Source: Oscheius tipulae (Eukaryota; Nematoda; Chromadorea; Rhabditida; Rhabditidae). From it: a DNA stretch of 64,000 nt. A program made the translations under genes and the position numbers. Positions 11,301-24,200 of this stretch are shown in pieces (position 1 is the first letter of the stretch; the number at the start of each line of letters is the position of its first letter). The notes under the pieces are model-generated. The model searched no databases. It saw only the letters and a list, made by a program, of their open reading frames with translations, and had not been told where the DNA came from. Where the stretch lies: contig JASJZH010000004.1 in the NCBI GenBank assembly GCA_037178975.1, positions 496,001 through 560,000 on the forward strand, in the 5' to 3' direction.

Positions 11301-14300
11301 GCCAGTTGAAACATGCAACTGCCATGGTTTGAATCTCCAATGTTTCAATTCCAATATATAAGAATTTCATGTTCGTAAAAACTGTTTATTCTCTCGCTTT
11401 AGCCTTTTAACCAGCTGCCGACGGCAGTTTCGCAGCCCTTTAGCTATGGCTTTAAACTGCTAACAGGCGGATGCGCCGCTTCCCTAGTAGCAGTTTATTC
11501 AACAGCTGAGTTGTCCCCTAGTCTTTTGGCACTAAATGACTTGTCAACGTTTTTAGATATTAGTGTCGACATACAATTGTGTGGACACCATGACAGACGG
11601 ACACCATTGCGCTTTGGTAAAGAAAAATGTTTCAACTATCAGTCAAGAATCAATAACAATATGGCTATGCTATACTGGTATCAAAACATTTTGCCCTGCA
11701 ACATGTCAATAATCCTTAGTGTTTCAACTCTAGTATATAAGACTGTATCGGACGGTTATTTTGTAACTGCTACAACATTTTTCGAGCTTCTAAGGCATCT
11801 GGAACTGCACCGTTTTCAGTCCTATAAGAATCCTAACCTTCTACCAATTCTCACGACCCTTTCGCAAACAAAACCTGCTGCATTCTTTCTCCCCATTCCT
11901 TTTCATCCCCCGGTTTTTTGGGCTTTCATCCTGGGGGCGATCGCTGCCCGCAGCGATTCTTTTTTCGAGGTCAGCCACCGATTCTCATCATCCAACAGCC
12001 AACTTTTGTAGTCTTTCTGTCATTTCCTTCCGAGAAAAACAAGGAAATCTCATCGTCCTTTTTGGCTTATCACTAGGATCCGATCCCTGGAGCTTAGCAA
12101 AAGTTGTTCCTCGTTGTTTTTTTTTTGGGATTTTGAGAGGGAGGAATATCTTTTTGCAGAACTGAAACATGGATTTGTTGCTTTATTTTCAGCCATAGTC
12201 TCTATGTTATCAACTCTTCCGTATTGCCATTGAACTTTTGCATCTATTGAAACATTTGTCTCTCTAAGTCACTTTCCGATCCTAGACCCCTTTGCAAAAA
12301 AAAAATTCACAACAAATCGAAACAATTACACAGCAGATGCTGGGGTCTAGACAAACAGCTGACTGTCCATTGAATCCGGTTTGGTTCCTTCACTCTCTAC
12401 CATCTATCTCTCTCTCTGTCTCCTTTCAAAAAAGTAGGAGGAGGAAGTTTTTCGATTTTTGTTGTCATACTTGACGGTCGTTGGTTTGTTTTCGACACGG
12501 CCTCGGTTTATTCGGGTCCACTAGGTTGAGGCACACTCGCGTTCAACAACAAACAGACGTGCTGCTGTGTCTGTGGAAAGAGAGGACAACAAAAAGGACA
12601 GCTGGGCTTGTTTTTTGGCACTGAAACTTATGGTAATTGTGTTTTTCGAATAGTAATCCAGTTTTTGAAGTTCACCTTGTTGCATATTTTTTGTTCGAAG
12701 ATAGTAGAGACGACCAAAATTTGTGATAATACGTTTACATAATTCGAAAACAACAAGACCAAGAAAAAGTGCCGACCTTTTTGGAGAAACATATGAAGAT
12801 TATGCAACATGAAAAAGTACACGAGAGTCTCAACTTTGTGAAGAAAGTGAACAAAAAATAGATGTTTTTTGCGACTGTCATTGAACATGGAAAATTCTTT
12901 TCCTAACTTTTCCGAGTACCCTGAACTGAGGAGACAAATTTTCATGTGAGAAATGTTTTACCCGTACCCATATCCAAAAGTTAACTGGGAATATAGGCTA
13001 TGGCCATCAGGCTAGTACAAAATTCCATCCCGGCGGAGACAGAGAGGCACCGAATTCTACCGAATTGACAATTTTGGTTTGCCGAAATGTTTCACCCGTA
13101 CCACATAGCCTCCAAAGTTTTTCTATGTTATTCTGTTCTTTCCATCAGGGTCACTTTCAAAATCTTCTCCCATTCCCTTTCCAATTTCCTCATTTCTAAA
13201 GTTCGATAGCTTAATTGGGCAGGTGGCGCACAAAAAGAGTACTTTTAGAATCAAAAATGAGGTCTTTTTTCTGTTTCAAATGTTTCATGTTTCACAAATG
13301 AAATGTTTCCAAAATCGGCAGAAAATGAACTATTTTTCAGGACGAAGCACCGCAGAATCCACAGCATTCGGCACCGAACAGTGCAACAATTATGCTAAAC
13401 GACGGAAGGGGAGCTACGGAATCACTGACAGCTCCGACAGCCACGACGACTGTGCCTACAACAACAGAAGGGCTACTTTTGATGGCGTTGCAGGTGGGAA
13501 AAGCTTGATTTTTGAAAAAAAGAAGAATGGAACAGTGCTTTTTCTTGTGAAAAAAGCTATTCTATGGAGACAGTGAAACATGAAAAGTTTCAAACATTCT
13601 TCTCTGTCTCTTTGTCTCTTAGACTCTATTACGTAACTTGTTCCGATCTCGATGTTCGGACGTTACAAAATTTCCTTCTACTTCTTCCTATGTTCCACAG
13701 CTCCTACATAGCGTTCAGTTTCGTAACCTTCAATGTTTCCATGTAGAAGCTTTGGGAACAAGAATTTTAATGTTTTATCTTTCCTTCGTAAGCCTTTTGC
13801 TAAACCTACTCTGCATGTTGATTCTCTATATGCCTACGGTTCACACAAATTTGATTGTTGATCTACATACTTTTCAAAATGTAGTATGGTATCGCTGTCT
13901 CTTATACTAGATGTGAAGCTTGATTGTTCCATCTTCCTCAGGTTTCACTAGAGACTTATTTGTCAGAATATGTCTAGGCGGAAAAATTGAGCGGTTGCGA
14001 AAACTATATGGAGAGCCCTTCCTCCAAGATCAGTCACTTTTTTGACCCCTTCTAATCCCTTCCTGGGTCAAAGACTCTCACCTGTCCGTTCCTGTCTCTC
14101 GTCTCCTCAATCCCGTGCAAAATTCTGACTCTGGAAGCCTCTGTCTCTCCAATCGGATAAGAGTACCCAGAGTGGAATTTGGATTAGTTTCTCATCCGGA
14201 ACTTGACGAAGAACACATTTATATACCCTATACGTGAGATCTGCTGATGCGGATTAGCATTTTCTTGACCTGGAGGACTGTCTGCTACCATTTGGGGAAG

Positions 14301-17300
14301 GTCAGAGCGTTTTGCAGATTTTGGTGTGTGAAAAGAACACTTTTCAGAAGATGAGCATGTTTCTGAAAAGAAAAGTCAAAACAATAAAACCGAAAAAGTT
14401 GGGATTTCTACTTTAATTCATCTTTATACATTTCTAAGGGGCTATGACTCTATAGCTACATTTTGAAAAATTTCAAGAACTGACCGTGTATTGAAATATT
14501 TTTTCGATGAGAAGGTAAAAGCTTGATTGGATAGCTAACCATGCTTGGAAATGCCTGTTGAATAAAACATAATCATAGTTGATTGAAACATTCCGAAAAA
14601 CTTAGTTTATCTATGAAAAGTATTTCAAATGGTTCTGTCTCTCTGCCTCACTGTCTCTGTCTCTCTGGCTTTCTGTTTATCTGTCCTCTGTCTCCTTGTC
14701 TCTGTTTCTCTCTCTCTCGCTGTCTCGCCATCTATCTGTTTCTCCGTCTCTCTGTCACTGTGTCTTACTGCTCTCTATTTCTCTGTCTCTCTGTCCCCTA
14801 ATCTATCCAAACTTTGTTGGTAAGCCCCCACCGTTGCCGTCGACGTTTGTGTGTGTGTGTTGGCTGCCATTTTATATTATTTGTCCTGTCTCTCAGTCTC
14901 TGTCTCCTCCTCCAAAACACTGTCTCTCTCAGCCTCCTAGGCTCCCGCCCTAGTCCCAATATTTACATGTACTGCTCTAGTGCTTCAGCGGTCGACGGCA
15001 GCGGCGGGGCCGCCCTCTCTTTGTCCTTTTTCTGTCGCCCCTGGACTGTTTCGTCTCCCGACGAAATCCGACAACAGGTGTTTGTGACCCATACTCAGCA
15101 GATGACCTTCCATTTTCCCTACCATCTCGTACCAGCCGGGAAGTGCAAGGCGGGCGCGAGCGCCCGCCACAAAAGACCTCCAAAGGAGGGGGGAAGATGA
15201 CCCCCCGGAGAATTTTGTTTGTCAGCACTAGGAGTGACAAAATCCTTCCCAGTTTTCTTGTTGGTCAATAGCCTAGTTTTTTTATTTCTCCCATAATCAG
15301 CAGGTGAACGTTGTTCTTTCTTCTAAACAGTATATACATCTATAGTGAAACATTGCAAGAATCTACTCAGAAGACAGTACCGTGTTCATTTTCTCTTGGA
15401 AAGTACTTATCGTCCATCTTGCTTATAATACTGTTTCTTACAATGAGCAGTGCTTATCCTCACAGTGAAACATTTGAAGTTTTGGAGATTTTTTGTTTCA
15501 AATCTCGGTGAAAGCTGCTGGAAAAGGTGGAGAAAAGTTGCCAATTACAATGTTGCCAGTATTCCACTGTGAATTTTTTTGTTTTACTTTATTTTAAAAA
15601 TTTTGTCAATGTACGTGTTTTGTTTTTTTTTTGTGATCCGAAGCACCTTCCTACTTTCCGCCAACATTAACTTTCCGAGAGAAACATTTAAAATTGCTTG
15701 TGTTTCATCGAGCTGCTATACGCTCTCTCAGCAATGCTTCCACTTTCGTTTAACTATATTTTAAAATTTGCTCGGAAGGCTCAAAAATTTCGTTTTTCCT
15801 TCATGTAATTTTTCAAGGAGACAATTTTCAGATTAGAATCCGCTTGGTGAATTATTTTTTTAATGTTTCAAGCTTTCCTAATAAGGCGATACAGTTTTTG
15901 GAAGCTAGTGTTTGTGGGCTGTGTTCAGTAAGATCGAATATGACAGTGACGGAGACAGACCCTCTCAGACGACTATCCAGACTACCTGCCCCCTGCCCTC
16001 TCTCCCAAATGCACTATAAACAAACGCGCGCCTCAGCGTGGTGGCCCTCCCGCCATCCACCCCGATGTTGTGTGTATATGTGTGTGCACAACTTGCTTGT
16101 CTCTCTCTCTCTCTCTCTCTCCCTGTCTCTATGTCTCGTGTCCTACCCAGAGATATTGATCCAGACAGAAGGTTTAGGGTTCTGGTTCCCAGTACCCTTT
16201 ATGAACTATCTCATTCCAGAGAACAGTCTAGTCGAGATGAGAGATTGCACTTTGGAGTAAGCTATGGGTAATACAGGGACAGAGACTTTGTGTGCCATTG
16301 GCTACAGTATCCTAATAGGTTTCAAAGACCATAGCCACTTTGTATCCAAAGTAGTCTTATTGAACTTACATTTTTCGTTGGATTCGAAAGTAGTAACAAA
16401 CTACAGAAATCTAGTACTCATATTTCAACAACACTTTATAGCCAAGACTCTATCAAGCTTCAATATTTCCCCCCTCCTTTGAAGTGAATTTTTTCCCAGC
16501 CATACTGTCTTTGTCCAAATGTCTGTGAAACATTTTATATTTCACCGTTTCAAGGCGGCGATTTTATATAAACTTGGTCACTTTTGATCTCCAAATACCA
16601 TATTCTGACTACTCATTTTTACAGTTCCCTATTATGTTTCACCTCATCTATATCTCGTTCCTTTCTCTCTACCCAATGTTCATTTCTTGCGATTTTTTCA
16701 ATTCCAAGCCCATTTTTTGATCCAAGGCGTGAATTTACATTTTATGATGTTCTAAAAAGTAGAATTTTTTCTGCTACAACTTTGCAAAACATCGCAAATT
16801 CAAAAAGTCTCGTTAAGAAGCCGAAATGAATATTGATTCCAGAGGTTACTGTATCCTGACTCTTGTTTTCACGCTCAAAAACTCGTTCAAAAACATTCGA
16901 CACGTGTGCGTAAACTGTTCGAAAATACTACATAAAAATCGGCTTATTTACTTTTCTGGGGGTTACCGTAGTTGTTTGGCAAACAATAGCAGAGGCTACA
17001 GGCTCAGGAATGATATCATTCGAGACATGTGTCTCTCTATGTCTCTTCACAGTTGCACTCTCGGGGGAAGGGGCCTAACAACAACAAGTTTCTCTAGACT
17101 TGGGGGTATATAAATTTAGCTAGAAGACACGGTATAATACTGTAGTTGTTTAGAGTCTTGTACCGTGTGTCTATTTGTACCGTGAACCGATAAATTGGAA
17201 TCTCCCACCTCTTACCGGTAGGTTGAAACACACAAAATGCAAGGTAAATAAAATAAGCAATTGTGTATCCGCGATTTTCAGGCACAAGAGAGCATTTTCC

Positions 17301-20300
17301 GGCTTTGCGATGTCCTTCAAACTTGTGGCCTTCGAGTTTACCTACATGTTTGCAAAACAGCCAAAAGTCGAGAAATGTTGTCTTGTGCCCGAAAATCGCG
17401 ATTTTAGGTACCATACTGGCGCAATACTGGCGCATGCGCCTCTATTCGAATATTTAGGTACATACAGTATTGGCCGAAACAACATGATTTTTTATCTTTT
17501 TTATAGGGAGAATTGAAAAAGGCTAGTTTTAGAAACGTACAAAAATCTTGCATACCCCTTATAAAAATCGCGTAATACTGAGGTTTAACTATTTGTATCT
17601 CATAGATCGACTGACATACATTTTTTGGATTTTATGGTGGTGAAAAGTAATCTCCCATTGTTCAAGACGGGAGTTTTGATTCAATGAAGCCAAAGGTGCT
17701 TTTTGAATTATTCTTATCTAAGATGCTTCTATTTATCGTTTCTAAAATTCATTTTTCAAACGATGGTTCTGATTCTTCTATTCCCGGAACAGAATCTTTT
17801 AACGCTTATTGGCTTGACAAAACCAAGCAAAAAGCATATACTTCCAGTGATTTTCACGGTATATTTTGATTACAGTCGTTTTTTCCGAAAAGTCCTCTAG
17901 GCTTACCACTATAAAAAAAATCTGTTAATCAACGATATGATACCATCATCGCTCCCCTAACTTTCCCGGAACTTACAAATACGATAAAACCAAAAAGCAA
18001 CTTTGTCAAAATTTCCGGTTTCTATTGTTTTTGAGGGTCATCATGAGATGTGGTAGTACTGAAAAAGTGCTGTTTGTCTATATAATCAACTGCAAGTTGT
18101 CCTTTTTTTCTTATAAAATCGAAGAAAATTCCCTGAAACCAGAGAAAAAATTTCCCATAATCTGCTACTTTTTTGAAGGGTCACCTGGAGATGTGATTCT
18201 ATTTGAAAATACTGTCTTCTCTTCACGAGACACTCAACAATCGCTACTTCTGAAGTTTCCTCAAACTTAAAGACTTACTAAAATCAATGGAAATCTCAGA
18301 TTTCCAAGCAATAATCTTTGAAGAGTGCTGTCTGCTCCCTCTCCCCCTCCCCCCGCCCAGTCGATAAAACCTGAAACAGATGGTCTGATAGGCTGTGTGT
18401 GTGTTGACTGAAAAGTTCAGTTTTGGATGGGGTCCTGTTCGATAAGAGACACAGAGAGGACAAGAATGACACTTTCATGTGACTTTTTGCCCACCGACTC
18501 CAGACAGCCCTTTTTCCTTCCTTACTGTCAGGCTAATTGTTTTTTGTCGGTTTCTTTTTTATCTTTCAAAGTCAATTTTTTTTTCCTTTAGCAAATGCGA
18601 ATCCGACCGCAGAGCGCGGATTAGTCAAGTTTCGAGACTAGAAACAAGTTGAAACATAAAAGTTGAAAGTTTTCATTTGGTTTTAGCCTATACTCAAATG
18701 TTCAAGTTTTCGAAACGTTATTAGTTTTGCTGTTTCAGCTATGCAAAACTGAAAGAAATGATTTGAGACACCACTTTTGATTCTGTTGACTATTTGAATT
18801 TTCGTCATCGACTATTAGAACAGTAAGGTTTCGCCATTTCGCAGGTTTCGAAAATTCTGATTGCGAAGTGAAAGTGTACTGATTTTAAGCAAAAGAGAAC
18901 AAGTGGCTACAAAATCATATCACCTAGTGCTTTTACTAAACTGTTTCTCATTCAAATCTTTGACAGTGAAAGCTGCGAGGAACATTGAGATGCCATGAGC
19001 CAAACTATCAAAACACAATGAAACAAAAAAATAGTTGAACATTCGCTGTGATTATGAGTACAAGTTCAGAATTACACTGCCTTTTGAAATATCCACATTT
19101 GGTGCAATTCTCTGAGCTAGTCTTCTCCATAAATTACATTTTCATACCTCGAATGAGTTCTGTGAAGTATCCTAAGCTTAGCAAAAGAAAATTAATGCTA
19201 ACAGTCGTTTTTAGTATTTACAACATTTTCCGAAAGGCAGCGATCCTTTATCCAAGTACCAGAACACAAAACTTCAGTGACAGTGAGAGAGAGAGAGAGG
19301 GACAGAAAGACTGAGACTTCAAACGTTTCTTCCCCTCCCCCTAATTGGCTCTCTGAAATTGTTCCCTATGTTCTCTGAAAAATTACGCTGTGAGGGCTCA
19401 AATAGTCCAATTAGAATATTTCATGTGTACTGACTCACACCAGGCTGTATCAAAATATGTACTTTTCCTCGTCTCTCTTCCTGCCTTGACAACACCTGGC
19501 TGATTACCTCCTCTCCTCCTTTCCCCTCAGACAATTCAATTCATTGGCCGTTCGCTCCGCCTCTCTCTCTCTCGGCGCTCCCGTCTCGTCTCTTTGAAAC
19601 ATTTAAGGAAGAATTTTGCAGGAACGTCTGAACAATCCACGACCAGCCACGACGGCTCCGACACAATCGATGAACCTGAACCTCAACGGCGGTGATGCTA
19701 GCAGAATATGGCAATCTCTCCTGCTCGGTCTGCCCCTGATGCCACAGCTGCCAAATGCACTCGATTTGAACTATTTACAGCAGGTTCGTTCAGATTTTTT
19801 ATGGGCGTTTTGGTAGTTTCGAACCCGTACCGTCTTCGTTTTCCCCTTTTTGAACAATATGAGTACTATTGTCCCTGTACCGTAAGTGTTTCGTTGGTAC
19901 TTTCGGACCCGAACAATCCAGCTTTTCTGAATTTTTGATACTTTTCAGCCCATACCATCTAATTTGTGCGATTTCTCATAGTTGTGGGCACTCTTGGACC
20001 TGTACTCCTATACTCTAGGGTTTTCCCATGTCAGACAAGCCCTTGGAACATATTTGGGTACTTTCGAACCCTTACCGTCTAGGTTTCCCATGGTTGACAG
20101 TACTTTGGGTCAAATTCGGGTACGTCTGAATCCATACCATCTAGGATTTCCCATGTCTTAGTCACATCAGCAGGTATAGTATTTTTGAAATAGTACCGTC
20201 GAGGATTTCCAGACAGTTTTTGCAACGAGCTTGGGTATTTGCACCCGTACCATTTAGATTTTTACATGTCTCATAATCACTTTGGCAGATTTAGTATTTT

Positions 20301-21203
20301 CGAACCCGTACCATCTACACCAGAATCAGACGCATGGCATTTTTCTGGTTATATGTCTATTTTGAAATTAGAAAAAGTCGTAGCTTCTAGCTTTTTCCAA
20401 GGTTTCAAGTACCCTCAAATTATGCCAAAGTAAATAAATTTTTTTTCAGCTACAAGGAAACGTGACGCATCCACTCTGGACCCACAACCTGTGCGCATGG
20501 CCCGACTGCAACCAGCATTGTGAAACATTAGCAGTTTTTCTCCAGCATCTATCACAAACTCATATTTCGGATGAGAGGTTGGTCTTTTTTCCGTAAACAG
20601 AGCCCAGGCACGGAATGTTTTTTTGGTAACAATTAGTCAGGCGATGGAACAAGAACTGTGGCCTCCTGCGATTTGAATTCCCGCCCATCTCTGGTCTCCA
20701 CTTCTGTTCTACCAAAAACCTCGTTTTTGTGTTTCACTTCTGGTATAAGGTCAGAACTGACCTGAGAGTATTTAACATGGTGGCATACTTTTCAAATAGT
20801 ATCCTCGAAAGTTTGTCTTTCCTTCACCACAGTTCACACCACCTTGAGTTTTTCACATACAGACTAGTTTCCATGATCTCCGTTGAATCTTGACTCACTA
20901 GCGTTCTAATTATTCTCATTGACGGCTAGAAATTCAAGAAAAAGTGCACCTGTCTTGCTGGCGCTCTGTCTGATCCCGCCCCAATTGTTTTCTTCCTTCC
21001 GCGTCGCGTCAACAGATTCGGTCGAGAATATAATCCGACGACTCATAGTCGTCAGTTTTTTCCTTTCAGATTATGAGAAAGGGCGTCCTCGTGACGGGAG
21101 ACTACTAATTGAGGAGGGGACGAGAGGCGACTTTGATGTTTATAAACGAGGCTGTTTGGGAGCGATAAACAAGGCAATAGGGAAGGAAAAGAAGGGAGAT
21201 GGG

Positions 21204-21238
<35 letters not shown>

Positions 21239-24200
21239 TTCAGGCCCAATTAGTCACCACTCAGTTTTGCTCTTCCTTCCTGTGTGAAAAGAGTTTTAAT
21301 TAACACCAGAGCTCTGTCTGGACTTGTCACAACTCGACGTCAATCAATGTTAATTAGGCGCATATACATTTTTCCTTTTACGTCGTCTAGACGACGTGAG
21401 GACGGTTGAAAAGAAAAGGGACAGGAATAGGTTTTCTGTCGAGGAAAAAAAGGAGGGTCGAGAGACTCTACAGACCGACTATTTCTCAAAAACCTACAGT
21501 ACACCTTCATTTCAGGACCCAAGCCGACATGAAGTCCCAGGTCGAACTGGTCGACACTCTCGAGCATCGTCTTTCCAAAGAGCGCACCAAACTCCAGGCG
21601 ATGATGCAACACCTCCAAATGAAACATTCCCCGGACACTACGACACCCACAGTGGGCAAAGTAGGACCCCCTTCCTCGACGGAAAAGTCTAGAAAGTGCA
21701 GTTTTTTCAGGTCGAGCCAGCGTCTCCAATGCGCTCCCCGAAGCAGGAATTGGTGTCGCCACAACAGAGTCAGGCTATACAACAGATCGTGGCTCCAGTC
21801 CAAGTGACACTGCCATTGGCGGTCACGACAGCACAACAGCTTACGGTTGGTTCAGATTTTTGAGTTTCTGAACAAGAAAGTTAAAATCTTGTGCTTCACA
21901 CAGGACACGTAGTCAGGAAAAGTTGGTGCGTTAGGTTAGGGATTTGTTGAACAACTATTGGAAGAGGAAAATTAAGTGTTTCATGTCGCGTAGATAGTTT
22001 AAAGCTTTTGAAAGAGTTCGTTCACTTAACAATTGATGAAGGAGTAGTTAGTCTGTTTCGGAGATATGTATCCCTGTATGTTTCTTCTTTCAACTTTTGG
22101 AAAAGGAAAATTTCGTATTTCACAGCGGGTACATAGTCTGAAGTTTAGGCTTAAGCCTTCTTGAACTGTTGAAAAAACTTAAATTCATATAGTCTGGAAA
22201 GTCTAGCAGTTTGTCATTCGATAGGCAATTATGTACCAGAACAATCTTCTAATAGAAATTTTCGGCGTTAGTGAGGGAAACGTCTTTTCTCTGTTTCTCA
22301 TTAGGTAGATAATCTGGAAATTTCTGAAGGATACAGTAACCGCTCGAGATATCTTGTACATTCTTGTGAATGGCAAGTTTTTCACACTGCCTAGGTCGAC
22401 TGAAAGGGACACTGACATTGTGGGTAGATGGCCAGACACGTTTTCAAATCGAGTCCCGCCACGAACTTTAACGAATAAGCTTGTTTAGCGTTTTTCTATG
22501 CTTCAAGTTCATTTTCTCTTTTTTTCTAAGTGCGTTTAATTGACTCAGCGTAAAAAAATTACATCTATAAAGCATAGTTCGACGCAAAAAAAAACGAAAT
22601 AAATGAAGGAAACGGATGAAACGCTGTTGCTGCTCTTTATGCGTCAATTTTTTCGTCTCAAACTAAGCATAACAGTACAATTTTTGATTAATCGATTAAG
22701 CATAGCTAGAACCCATAACATTGCGTTTTAAAGCCTCAAAAATGCAAAAGGAAACTCGAGAATAGGAAATTCGCATTTGCCGTTAAAAAAAAATTCAAAT
22801 TCAAAAACGAGGAGTTTCGCCACAGACAAACGAAAGACGTTTCACTTGTCCCGTATAAGGATCACAATTTTTGAATTTGACTGTTTTCAGACGGAACCTG
22901 AGTTTAAGTTTATTTCCTTTACATCCATTCCTCCCGGAACCAGTCAATACCCGACCTTTCCATGGTTCTTGAACTTTTATCTGTCTCACTGTCTCTCTGT
23001 CTCTCCCAGTCTCTTTCGGCTTTGTGTATGGGTAGTCCTCAACTTGTACTACCTTCTCTCCTACCCGCCGCGGCCTTCAGACTGACAAACAAGTTTACCT
23101 GGGGGTCGAATACTGAAAAGAAAACTACTGAATTTTCATGAAACCTTGCAAGTTTACGTGCTTATTTTGGCGAGGGAGGCTTATTGACCCTGTGAGTCAG
23201 TGTCTCCCGATGTGTTGATGTCATTCGGGAAGCCCTATAGTTCTGTTTACGACATAGTGGAGGAGAGACAGAAGGAAATTGGAACAAGATTTTTATAAAA
23301 CTTTTTGGTTTCAAGATGAACATAAGTGGCTAGGAGGAACTGAGTCCTTTCAAATTGATCGCTATTGGATCCAACTTCTACCCTCTTCCAATTTTACCGT
23401 CTTACGATGTTCTGCAAAGTTATAGATTTTGATCTCCGCTACAACTTTGTAGAACATGAAACAGTATGAAAATTGCGTTTTGGGACCGGAAATAAAAGAA
23501 GAATACAAACTTGGTATTCGAGAATATGATGTTTTCGTGTTTCAAGACCATGCCAAGACCAGTGGATTGTAAAATTAGTGCTCCTGGCATGAAAATGATA
23601 TATCAAAACGCAGCTATTGTAGCTATTGAACCATCTAGGTATACGATAGTTGTGTAACCTCTTATCTTTCCCGCCAGTTTTATTGCCCTTCCTGCCTCTC
23701 TCAAAATACACGCTCCAGACAACAAGGTTGCACTTTCCCAGTGTTAGGGGAGCTCAATGCGATCACAGGCACTCGCTCTCTCTCCTCACACACACATGAC
23801 AAAATGGCGATGACTCTCCGCCTTTCTTGAACCAACAGAGAGTCTGAAGATTACTGCGATAGTCAAAAACTAGATTTACTGAAGCAAAATTCTATCATGC
23901 TTCAGACAAAGTATCTTTAAAAAAAAAAATTCTCTATTCCCATGGTGTCCAATCTGCAAAAACAGCCTTCAGTTCCTCCTCTCCAATCCAACTGTTTATT
24001 GTTTACGCGTTTAGCAAAAATAGCGGGGGACAGATAGTGCAACGCGTGACGTGGTCGTCAATAAACACAGACACTCCCGTAAACAGTTTCGAAGGGACCA
24101 GACACAGTTTTATTTCGAAGAGGGGATCTCTGGTGGGAGACAGAGAGACAGAGAAGCAGAGAAACAGAGAGAGAAGCGCTTTATTCAGTTTCCTGATAGG

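Larger units (their letters stand above)
2351..13340 (+). other. FoxP intron 1 (11 kb), repeat-filled
   Basis: No exon could be supported inside this interval; the open frames seen are short, lack family resemblance, or fall in repeats. It holds a large foldback (2880-3870), a palindromic MITE-like element (5251-5642), a degenerate repeat array with a CCCGTACCAT core (7280-8480), a CT-rich microsatellite (8790-8960), two forkhead sites (9057-9081) and a repeat family copy at 11400-11620. The rest (for example 3900-5200, 6000-7200, 9800-11300 and 11700-12900) is AT-rich intron with no structure I could define. Confidence 0.6.
13494..19621 (+). other. FoxP intron 2 (6.1 kb)
   Basis: No supported exon. 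It contains a GTCTCT microsatellite (14630-14810), a GC-rich island (14980-15200), a pure CT run (16100-16132), a hairpin repeat (17267-17401) and otherwise AT-rich sequence with many TGTTTCA words. A further coding exon missed here is possible, since residues 61 and 62 of the FoxP model are joined across it only by phase. Confidence 0.55.

Noticed and set aside
11511-12011. 166-codon open frame on the + strand in FoxP intron 1
   Set aside because: No domain, no splice context, and it runs through a dispersed repeat copy (RRTPLRFG comes from the GACAGACGGACACC repeat). Chance frame.
17094-17516. Two 113-codon frames on opposite strands
   Set aside because: They mirror each other across a hairpin repeat; no protein family resemblance.
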